Assembly: GCA_016187325.1 (NCBI GenBank)
Contig: JACPJY010000110.1
Coordinates: 1 to 7,405, forward strand
Direction of reading: 5' to 3'
Source: Rhodospirillales bacterium
Lineage (GTDB): Bacteria; Pseudomonadota; Alphaproteobacteria; Rhodospirillales; Casp-alpha2
Length of the DNA stretch: 7,405 nucleotides
The translations under genes were made by a program, and so were the position numbers. Under the pieces are notes generated by a model. That model ran no database searches and was not told where the DNA came from. It worked only from the letters and a program-made list of their open reading frames with translations. This document shows positions 1 through 5,132 of the stretch, piece by piece. How positions within the stretch are numbered: position 1 is the first letter of the stretch; every line of letters begins with the position of its first letter.

Positions 1-198
1 ATCAAGGCTGCCGCCAAAACCATGAGCGTCAAGGCCACGCAAGTCGGCGACGCGTTGCTCGAAGGCGCCCGCAACGTCGACGCCGACGTGCTGCTGATTG
101 GGGCGTTCGGCCAGAGCCGTGGCCGAGAGCTGGTGTTTGGCGGCGTCACCCAGCACATTATCGACACGGCAAAAATGCCGGTCATCTTGGTGCACTGA
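1..198 (+). CDS. Universal stress protein (UspA family), C-terminal fragment
   Basis: Frame 1 is open from the window edge to TGA at 196-198 and gives the last 65 residues of a Usp domain; the start lies outside the window. The fragment shows the last strands and helix of the alpha/beta Usp fold: a hydrophobic strand (ADVLLIGAFG), the nucleotide-binding loop, a helix (TQHIIDTAK) and the terminal strand MPVILVH. The loop fits G-x2-G-x9-G (G34, G37, G47), but the next residue is G48 where ATP-binding Usp proteins usually carry Ser or Thr. The GGVT variant followed by a helix is, as far as I recall, common in proteobacterial Usp proteins. Such proteins are cytoplasmic and act in stress survival, some binding ATP. 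Without the N-terminus it cannot be told whether this is a single or tandem Usp. It is probably transcriptionally separate from the aminotransferase, since a hairpin follows the stop directly. Confidence 0.9.
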   Translation: MKAAAKTMSVKATQVGDALLEGARNVDADVLLIGAFGQSRGRELVFGGVTQHIIDTAKMPVILVH

Positions 199-202
199 CG
201 CC

Positions 203-223
203 GCGGCGGCCGGTTGCCGCCGC
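203..223 (+). terminator. GC-rich hairpin after the usp stop; possible terminator
   Basis: GCGGCGGC (203-210) and GCCGCCGC (216-223) are perfectly complementary around a 5-nt loop, starting 5 nt after the usp TGA. No U-tract follows, so it is not a canonical intrinsic terminator. It could stabilise the 3' end of the message or act with Rho. The high local GC content makes a chance match of this quality more likely than usual. Confidence 0.4.
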
Positions 224-286
224 CCCTGGACAGACCGCCGGCGACGCGGCATTCTCGCCGTCCCGCTGCCGGAAAAGCCGCCGCCG

Positions 287-1666
287 ATGCCCGCCGCCCC
301 GCCGACCAATTCGCCGATCGTTGCCGCCTATCGCCAGCGCACGCCGGAATCGCTGCGGCTTTGGCAACAGGCCCGAAACGTCTTTCCGGGCGGTATCGTG
401 CACGACTCGCGTCACATGCTTCCCTATCCGATCTACGTTGCCCGCGCCGAGGGCCCGCGCAAGTGGGACGTCGACGGCAACGAGTACATCGACTATTACG
501 GCGGGCACGGCTCGCTGATTCTCGGACACGCGCATCCTTCGTTTAAGGACGCGGTTGCCCGGCAGGCGGCTCTGGGCTCTCACTTCGCGGCTTGTCACGA
601 GTTGGAATTGGAATGGGGCCGCCTGGTGCAGCGGCTGGTGCCGTCCGCCGAGCGGGTCCGCTTCACCGCGTCGGGCACCGAAGCCAACCTGATGGCCATC
701 CGCCTCGCCCGCGCGTTCACCGGGCGCAGCAAGCTGGTGCGCTTCAAGAACCATTTCCACGGCTGGCAGGATCACGTCGCCTTCGGCTCCAAGCACCAGG
801 CCGCCACCGACAACGTGCCGGGAATCCTGAAGGGGATCATCGACGCCGTCATCGTCGCCGATCCGGCCAAGCCCGAAGCCGTGCGCGCGGTTCTGGAATC
901 GGACCCCGACATCGCCGCGGTAATCATGGAACCGACGGGCGCCAGTTCTGGCCAAATTCCGCTTGCCCGCGACTTTGCCGTGATGCTGCGCGACGCGACG
1001 GCAAAACACGGTATCGTGCTTATCTTCGACGAGGTGGTGACTGGCTTCCGGGTGTCGCCGGGCGGCGCCCAGGCGATGTGGGGCATTACGCCGGACCTGA
1101 CCAGCCTCGCCAAGATTTTGGCGGGCGGCATGCCGGGCGGCGCCGTGGTCGGGCGCAAGGACATCCTCGACCACCTCGACTTCGGTGAGACCGCAGCGCG
1201 GGGGTTCGTGAAAATCCCGCACCAGGGCACCTTCAACGCCAATCCGATGGCTGCGGCCGCCGGCATCGCGGCGTTAACCCGGGTGGCCGAGGACGAGATT
1301 TGCGAGACGGCGGCGGCGCGGGGCGCGAGCCTGCGCCGGCAATGGAACCGCGTGTTCGCCGAGGAAAAGGTGCCGTGGGCCGCTTACGGGGTGGCGTCCA
1401 CGACCTACGTGTTTACCAACCCCGAGGGCCTCGACGTCGATCCCGAGGCGTTCGATCCGGCCTGCTATCCGATCGGCGCGTTCGAGAAGGCGGCCGACCA
1501 TCCGGCGGTACCGCTGCTCAGGCTGGCTTTGATGCTGAGGGGTGTGGATCTCTCGGGAAAGATCGGGGCGATCGCGTCGGCGGTGCACGGCGAGGATGAC
1601 ATCGCCGCCACGGCCGAGGCCATGCGCGGCGCCATCCGCATACTCAAGGACGAATCCGCGCTGTAG
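287..1666 (+). CDS. Class III PLP-dependent aminotransferase, glutamate-1-semialdehyde aminomutase-like
   Basis: A 459-aa fold-type I PLP enzyme. Visible landmarks in order: PGGI near residue 34, as at the start of GSAM-type proteins; WDVDGNEYIDYYGGHG (60-75); the PLP-phosphate loop SGTEA (129-133); HFHGW (156-160) stacking on the cofactor ring; MEPTGA (214-219); DEVVTGFR with D248 for the pyridine nitrogen; LAKILAGGMPGG with K276 as the Schiff-base lysine; and GTFNANP (314-320). The catalytic set is complete. The start ATG 287 has GGAAAAG 10 nt upstream and fits the family N-terminus. The frame stays open back to 98, but that would overlap the usp gene and adds a low-complexity Arg-rich stretch unlike the family. 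The protein is longer than typical HemL (about 430 aa), and no other haem gene is nearby, so I read it as an amino-acid or omega-amine aminotransferase of unknown substrate, not hemL. It is convergent with ggt. A metabolic link to the decarboxylase downstream (amine-to-aldehyde or amino-acid-to-oxo-acid exchange) is possible but unproven. Confidence 0.92.
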   Translation: MPAAPPTNSPIVAAYRQRTPESLRLWQQARNVFPGGIVHDSRHMLPYPIYVARAEGPRKWDVDGNEYIDYYGGHGSLILGHAHPSFKDAVARQAALGSHFAACHELELEWGRLVQRLVPSAERVRFTASGTEANLMAIRLARAFTGRSKLVRFKNHFHGWQDHVAFGSKHQAATDNVPGILKGIIDAVIVADPAKPEAVRAVLESDPDIAAVIMEPTGASSGQIPLARDFAVMLRDATAKHGIVLIFDEVVTGFRVSPGGAQAMWGITPDLTSLAKILAGGMPGGAVVGRKDILDHLDFGETAARGFVKIPHQGTFNANPMAAAAGIAALTRVAEDEICETAAARGASLRRQWNRVFAEEKVPWAAYGVASTTYVFTNPEGLDVDPEAFDPACYPIGAFEKAADHPAVPLLRLALMLRGVDLSGKIGAIASAVHGEDDIAATAEAMRGAIRILKDESAL

Positions 1667-1682
1667 GAACCGGCCGTGGGAC

Positions 1683-3272
1683 TTAATAGCCCAGCGCGCA
1701 GCCGTCCTTGCGCGGCTCCGAGGCGCCGGTCAGCACGCCGGAGTCCCAGTCGATCGAGATCGCCTCCGCGCCGCCGAGCGGCTTCTTGGTCGGCTGCATC
1801 TTGTGGCCCATGGCGTTCAGCGCCTTGACGGTTTTCTTCGGCACGCCGCTTTCCACGTCCACCGGCCCCGCGATCGTCGGGAACAGCCGCGGCAAGTCGA
1901 TCGCCTCCTGCAAATCGAGGCCGTGCTCGAACAGGTTGGTCAGCATGTAGGCGTGGCCGAACGCTTGGTAATGGCCGCCCATGACGCCGAACGGCATCAC
2001 CGCGCGGCCGTTCTTGACCAGCATCCCGGGGATGATGGTGTGCATGGGCCGCTTGCCGGGGGCGATGCAGTTCGGGTGTTTCGGATCGAGGCGGAAGCTG
2101 AAGCCGCGGTTTTGCAGCAGGACGCCCGATTCGGGCGCCGTGATCCCGGAGCCGAACGGCTCGAACAGCGAGTTGATGAAGCTGACGACGTTGCGGTCCT
2201 CGTCGACGACGCACAGGTAAACCGTGTCCGCGTGCGCCGGCATGTCGACGGGCACGTAGTGGTTGGCGCGGTCGGGCACGATGCGCTCGCGCAGGTCGGC
2301 GGCGAAATCGGCCGACAGCAGCCGCTTCACCGGCACCTCGGCGTGACGCGGATCGGCGACCAGCGCGTCGCGCTCGGCGTAAGCCAGCCGCGCCGCCTCG
2401 ATCATCAGGTGCAGGCGCTCTGGCGCCAGCGGCTCGAAACGGTCGAGCCCGGCCTCGGCGAGGATGTTGAGCATCATCAAGGCGACAATGCCCTGGCCGT
2501 TGGGCGGGCATTCGTAGACGTCGAAACCGCGATAAGAGGTATTGATCGGCTCTACGTACTCGCCGGCGGTCTCGGCGAAGTCGTCGAGGGTATGCAGCCC
2601 GCCTAGGTTTCTTAGCCGCTTGACGATGTCCTCGGCAACGGCGCCCTGGTAGAAGGCGTCGCGGCCGTTGCTGGCGATCGCCTCGAGCGTCTTTGCGAGC
2701 TCGGGCAGGCGGTGCAGGCTGCCGATCGTCGGCGGTTTGCCGCCGGGAAGATAGATGCGCCCCGATCCCGGGTCGGCGGCCAGCGTCGGCATGTTCTTCT
2801 TCCAATCGCAGGCGACGCGGGAATGCACCGGGTAGCCGTCGCGGGCATAGCGGATCGCCGGCTGCAGCAGCTCGCCGATGCTCTTGGTGCCGTGATCCCT
2901 GATCAGCCGGCACCAGGCGTCGACGGCGCCCGGCACGGTGACCGCATGCGGCGAGTGTTCGCCGATCGCCTCGACGCCGTTGTTGGCGAACCATTCCGGG
3001 GTCGCCGCCTTGGGCGCCCGCCCGGAACCGTTGAAGGCGACGATGTCGCCCTTGCCCTTCGGCGCGTACAGCACGAAGCAGTCGCCGCCGATGCCGGTGG
3101 CTTGGGGCTCGACCACGCTCTGGACGGCGACCGCCGCCACCGCCGCGTCCATGGCGTTGCCACCCGATTGCAGGACGTTAATTGCCGCCAGCGTCGCCAG
3201 CGGGTGCGAAGTCGCCACCATGCCGCTGGTAGCGTGCACGGGGGAGCGGCCGGGGAGTTCGAAGTTCCTCAT
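1683..3272 (-). CDS. ggt: Gamma-glutamyltransferase family protein, cytoplasmic (YwrD-like)
   Basis: A 529-aa Ntn-hydrolase precursor of the gamma-glutamyltranspeptidase family, which cleaves or transfers the gamma-glutamyl group of glutathione and related amides after self-cleavage into large and small subunits. The N-terminal block ATSGMVATSHPLAT and AVQSVVEPQATGIGGDCF (50-66) is typical. R85 in NGSGRAP should match the arginine that holds the gamma-glutamyl carboxylate. T350 in HADTVYLCVVDED is the predicted nucleophile and first residue of the small subunit. NSLFEPFGSG (367-376), LLQNRGFSF (385-393) and the late GG pair in MGGHYQ (431-436) complete the active site. There is no signal peptide, unlike the periplasmic E. 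coli enzyme, so a cytoplasmic role like B. subtilis YwrD is likelier. ATG 3272 is preceded by AAAAAGG at 8 nt spacing. The gene is transcribed away from the tctC operon, sharing its upstream region, and ends 16 bp from the convergent aminotransferase. The true donor substrate is unknown; some relatives act on gamma-glutamyl compounds other than glutathione. Confidence 0.93.
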   Translation of the reverse strand: MRNFELPGRSPVHATSGMVATSHPLATLAAINVLQSGGNAMDAAVAAVAVQSVVEPQATGIGGDCFVLYAPKGKGDIVAFNGSGRAPKAATPEWFANNGVEAIGEHSPHAVTVPGAVDAWCRLIRDHGTKSIGELLQPAIRYARDGYPVHSRVACDWKKNMPTLAADPGSGRIYLPGGKPPTIGSLHRLPELAKTLEAIASNGRDAFYQGAVAEDIVKRLRNLGGLHTLDDFAETAGEYVEPINTSYRGFDVYECPPNGQGIVALMMLNILAEAGLDRFEPLAPERLHLMIEAARLAYAERDALVADPRHAEVPVKRLLSADFAADLRERIVPDRANHYVPVDMPAHADTVYLCVVDEDRNVVSFINSLFEPFGSGITAPESGVLLQNRGFSFRLDPKHPNCIAPGKRPMHTIIPGMLVKNGRAVMPFGVMGGHYQAFGHAYMLTNLFEHGLDLQEAIDLPRLFPTIAGPVDVESGVPKKTVKALNAMGHKMQPTKKPLGGAEAISIDWDSGVLTGASEPRKDGCALGY

Positions 3273-3351
3273 GGCGGGTGCCTTTTTAGAATTTCCGACT
3301 GTCGTGCAATTCGAACGATGACGAAACCCGAGTGCGTGGGCCTTGGTTTTT

Positions 3352-3364
3352 TTGAACGGTTCAA
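3352..3364. promoter_or_regulatory. Perfect 13-bp palindrome overlapping the -35; candidate operator
   Basis: TTGAACGGTTCAA is a perfect inverted repeat of 6 bp around a single central G. It coincides with the candidate -35 hexamer and the first 7 bp of the spacer, where a bound dimeric repressor would occlude RNA polymerase. It lies 80 bp upstream of the ggt start and so could also serve the divergent gene. No regulator gene is in the window, so the cognate family cannot be named. Confidence 0.45.
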
Positions 3365-3380
3365 TACGGGAAAATACGAT
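3352..3380 (+). promoter_or_regulatory. Candidate sigma70 promoter for the tctCBA operon
   Basis: TTGAAC (3352-3357, 4 of 6 to TTGACA) and TACGAT (3375-3380, 4 of 6 to TATAAT) are separated by exactly 17 bp. Both lie in the locally A/T-rich part of the divergent region and point toward tctC. Transcription would start near 3387, leaving a leader of about 185 nt before tctC. Alphaproteobacterial housekeeping promoters often deviate at the -10, so this is a sequence match and not proof. Confidence 0.45.
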
Positions 3381-3492
3381 GTTCCCGGGCCGGCATCATC
3401 ATAGCCGGTGTCGCCCGAAACGCACAACGTCAGGGTGGCCTTGCTTCCAGGATTGGTCTACTGTATCTGCGATTGCAAGGGAAATAAGGGGG

Positions 3493-3561
3493 ATGCAACC
3501 CAGGCGTCCGCTGCTCCGGCGGACAGGCCGTTTCTCCCTTGGTGACGAAACAACATTCTAG
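3493..3561 (+). CDS. Putative 22-codon leader ORF upstream of tctC
   Basis: ATG 3493 to TAG 3559-3561 encodes 22 residues beginning MQPRRPLLRR, with five arginines (4, 5, 9, 10, 13), and not resembling any protein I know. A purine-rich AAGGGA (3477-3482) sits 10 nt before the ATG, with AAGGGGG directly adjacent. The stop codon overlaps the tctC SD and lies 11 nt before the tctC ATG. A ribosome finishing this ORF would cover the whole segment that can pair with the tctC SD, so translation of the ORF could control access to tctC. It is too short for coding statistics, and chance is a real alternative. Confidence 0.3.
   Translation: MQPRRPLLRRTGRFSLGDETTF
3506..3524 (+). other. Small hairpin in the tctC leader
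   Basis: GTCCGCT (3506-3512) pairs with GGCGGAC (3518-3524), with one U-G pair, around a 5-nt loop. It sits inside the leader ORF, just before the CU-rich segment that can mask the tctC SD. No U-tract follows directly, so it does not look like a terminator. Confidence 0.35.
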
Positions 3562-3568
3562 GGAGGAA
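3531..3568 (+). promoter_or_regulatory. Possible SD-sequestering stem before tctC
   Basis: TTTCTCCCT (3531-3539) can pair over 9 consecutive positions, with one U-G, to AGGGAGGAA (3560-3568), which is the complete tctC SD. The loop is 20 nt. In RNA this would hide the ribosome binding site. The masking strand lies within the leader ORF, so translation there would open it. The pairing is seen in the sequence; a regulatory role is inference. Confidence 0.35.
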
Positions 3569-3575
3569 CCCTATG
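3559..3575 (+). promoter_or_regulatory. tctC ribosome binding site within a small hairpin
   Basis: AGGGAGGA (3560-3567) is a near-perfect SD, with its GGAGG core 6 nt from ATG 3573, which fixes the tctC start. TAGGG (3559-3563) and CCCTA (3569-3573) form a perfect 5-bp stem, including the A of the start codon, with AGGAA exposed in the loop. This fold cannot coexist with the longer masking stem formed by 3531-3539. Confidence 0.75.
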
Positions 3576-4559
3576 AGCAAACGGATTTTCCGCGGCCTTG
3601 TCGCCGGCATGGCCGCGACGGCAACGGCTTTGGGATTGGCGGGCGTCGCGGCGCCAGCCGTTGCTGCCGACATTCCGTGCGGCACCGCCAGGATGATCGT
3701 GCCGTGGAACGCCGGCGGCGACACCGACATCGTCTTCCGCCTGGTCATCAACGCGATCAACGATTCCGGCCTCAAGCCGAAGCTGCAGGTCGTCAACATC
3801 GGCGGCCAGAGCGGCAACAAGGGGGCGAAGGAAGTGAAGGGCGCGAAGCCGGACGGCTGCACGCTGCTTGCCATCCACGAGAGCCAGATCACCACTTATC
3901 TCGCCGGCCGCGTCGACTTCACCTGGAACGCGTTCGAGCCCGTAGCGCGGCTCACCTACACGCCGGCGGTCATCGGCGGCAGCTCGAAAAACCCGTTCAA
4001 CGACATGAAGGAACTGATCGCCCACGCCAAGAAGAACCCGGGCGCGCTGCGCGTCGGCGTCACCACCGGTTCGACCAGCCAGTTCATCAACCTGCTGATC
4101 GAGGACGCCACCAAGGCGACGTTCAAGTACATCCCCTACGAGGGTACGCGCGAACGGCTGACGGCGATCCTCGCCAACAACGTCGACATCGGCGAGATGA
4201 ACATCCTGACGGCCAAGAAGTATATCCAAGAAGGCTCCATGAAAGCGTTTGGCATCGCCACCGAAAAGCGCGACCCGATCATGCCTAACCTGAAGACACT
4301 CAGGGAACAGGGCATCGACCTCGTCTACGGGCTCTATCGCGGCGTCGTTGCGCCCAAGGGTACGCCCAAGGACGTGATCAAGGTTTACGAAGTCGCGTTC
4401 GAGAAGGCGATGAAGGACCCGAAGGTGAAGAAAGCACTCGACGAGAAGGGCACCTGGATCGTCTACCAGAACTCGGACGACTACCGGAAGTTCTTCCAGA
4501 AGGAATTCGACGACCACAAGAAGGTCGCGATCAAGATCGGCATGTATAAGGGCAACTGA
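3573..4559 (+). CDS. tctC: TctC / Bug-type periplasmic binding protein of a tripartite tricarboxylate transporter
   Basis: A 328-aa extracytoplasmic solute receptor. Residues 1-32 form a Sec signal peptide: K3 and R4, a hydrophobic core to about residue 28, then PAVA-AD, with cleavage after A31 or A32. The mature protein begins with the family-typical strand MIVPWNAGGDTDIVFRLV (41-58), where Bug proteins usually read P-F-x-A-G-G-x-x-D and bind a ligand carboxylate. A NIGGQSGNKGAKEVKGAKPDGCTLL segment corresponds to the usual GAGGNxG...DGYTL region. The length is normal for the family (about 320-330). It binds the substrate in the periplasm and delivers it to TctA/TctB. The ligand cannot be read from sequence; Bug proteins bind di- and tricarboxylates, aromatic acids, amino acids and sulfonated acids. 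It is the first gene of the transporter operon, with a strong SD and a potentially regulated leader. A strong hairpin follows the stop. Confidence 0.95.
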   Translation: MSKRIFRGLVAGMAATATALGLAGVAAPAVAADIPCGTARMIVPWNAGGDTDIVFRLVINAINDSGLKPKLQVVNIGGQSGNKGAKEVKGAKPDGCTLLAIHESQITTYLAGRVDFTWNAFEPVARLTYTPAVIGGSSKNPFNDMKELIAHAKKNPGALRVGVTTGSTSQFINLLIEDATKATFKYIPYEGTRERLTAILANNVDIGEMNILTAKKYIQEGSMKAFGIATEKRDPIMPNLKTLREQGIDLVYGLYRGVVAPKGTPKDVIKVYEVAFEKAMKDPKVKKALDEKGTWIVYQNSDDYRKFFQKEFDDHKKVAIKIGMYKGN

Positions 4560-4568
4560 GCCTGCGCG

Positions 4569-4597
4569 GGGCCGGCTCCACACCGTGGGGCCGGCCC
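4569..4597 (+). terminator. Strong 13-bp-stem hairpin between tctC and tctB
   Basis: GGGCCGGCTCCAC (4569-4581) and GTGGGGCCGGCCC (4585-4597) form a 13-bp stem with a single U-G pair and a 3-nt ACC loop, beginning 9 nt after the tctC stop. The following bases are only weakly T-rich, with no true U-tract. Partial termination or, more likely, protection of the tctC 3' end would give more binding protein than membrane subunits from one operon, a known arrangement for solute-binding-protein genes. The structure is seen in the sequence; the function is inferred. Confidence 0.65.
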
Positions 4598-4638
4598 GAT
4601 TCGTTTCCTGCCGACTTTCCCGGACGTCCACGCCGACC

Positions 4639-5121
4639 ATGCGCCGCATTTCCGCCGACGTCGTCATCGCGCTGCTGCTGCTGGTAATCTGCGCGGTGTT
4701 CTTTGCCGAGACCTTCGCCTACCAACGAGTGTACCTCTCAATCATCGGGGCGAAACTATGGCCGCGGGTGGTCGTGGCGGTGCTGGGCATGCTCGCCGCC
4801 GTGTATCTCTACCAGTCGTTCCGCGCCGGCGCCGGCGAGCGCGATACGCCGTGGTCGTTGAAGGCGTGGATCGAAGAAAACCGCAACGTCATCGCGTGCT
4901 TCGCGCTCTATGGATTGTTCCTGGTCACGCTACCGTGGCTGGGCATGCTGCTTGGTGGCATCCTGTTCGTTTTCGCGACACTCGCCGCGATCGGCCACAA
5001 CGACCTGAAGAGTCATCTGGTCCATGCCGCCATCGCCGTCGTCTCGATCGGCTTAATGTGGTCGGTCTTCACCTTCGCCCTCGGAGTGGTGTTGCCCGAA
5101 GGCGTGATCCTGCCGCGCTAA
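4639..5121 (+). CDS. tctB: TctB, small membrane subunit of the tripartite tricarboxylate transporter
   Basis: A 160-aa integral inner-membrane protein with the family pattern of about four to five hydrophobic helices: approximately 7-27, 40-60, 84-119 (long enough for two) and 126-154. A polar loop (62-82) lies between the second and third. The subunit is poorly conserved across the family, so the assignment rests on size, topology and position between tctC and tctA. ATG 4639 is chosen because the first helix follows directly. No clear SD precedes it, suggesting weak initiation. The only in-frame alternative upstream is GTG 4585, which lies inside the 3' arm of the strong hairpin and would add 18 polar residues. 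It ends 11 nt before tctA. TctB is needed for transport together with TctA, though its exact role is not settled. Confidence 0.9.
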   Translation: MRRISADVVIALLLLVICAVFFAETFAYQRVYLSIIGAKLWPRVVVAVLGMLAAVYLYQSFRAGAGERDTPWSLKAWIEENRNVIACFALYGLFLVTLPWLGMLLGGILFVFATLAAIGHNDLKSHLVHAAIAVVSIGLMWSVFTFALGVVLPEGVILPR

Positions 5122-5132
5122 GGACTCCGTTC

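Larger units (their letters stand above)
3273..3572. promoter_or_regulatory. Divergent ggt / tctC intergenic region
   Basis: These 300 bases are visibly richer in A/T at 3281-3385 than the coding sequence on either side, as expected for a promoter region. The stretch holds the SD of ggt on the minus strand (AAAAAGG, 8 nt from ATG 3272). On the plus strand it holds a candidate sigma70 promoter with an overlapping palindrome (3352-3380), a short leader ORF (3493-3561), a small hairpin (3506-3524) and two alternative pairings around the tctC SD. I found no convincing -35/-10 pair for ggt on the minus strand, and no known riboswitch fold that I could recognise. Confidence 0.7.

Noticed and set aside
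98..286. N-terminal extension of the aminotransferase frame back to 98
   Set aside because: It overlaps the end of the usp gene in another frame, gives Arg/Ala-rich sequence unlike the family, and the family N-terminus fits ATG 287.
182..1222. 346-codon open frame on the minus strand opposite the aminotransferase
   Set aside because: Antisense shadow of a well-supported gene, with no domain pattern.
1465..2994. 509-codon open frame on the minus strand overlapping ggt and the aminotransferase end
   Set aside because: It is a frame-shifted shadow of ggt; the product is Arg/Ala-rich with no recognisable domain, typical of GC-rich DNA, whereas the ggt frame has full family motifs.
3387..3409. 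CCGGC/GCCGG repeat at the start of the putative leader
   Set aside because: A 5-bp stem with a 9-nt loop in GC-rich DNA is not significant.
3441..3469. Second promoter-like pair TTGCTT-17-TATCTG
   Set aside because: The -10 matches only 3 of 6 positions and there is no supporting context; weaker than the pair at 3352-3380.
3439..3480. CCTTGC ... GCAAGG inverted repeat in the divergent region
   Set aside because: Only 6 bp separated by 30 nt; expected by chance and not linked to any promoter element.
4585..4638. GTG 4585 as the tctB start
   Set aside because: It sits in the 3' arm of the 13-bp hairpin, has no SD and adds 18 polar residues before the first membrane helix.
3558..4667. 369-codon open frame on the minus strand opposite tctC
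   Set aside because: Antisense shadow with repetitive Val/Asp/Arg-rich sequence mirroring the GC-rich codons of tctC.
4758..5132. Upstream extension of tctA through tctB
   Set aside because: The extra 125 residues are tctB read in another frame; ATG 5133 has a good SD and matches the family N-terminus.
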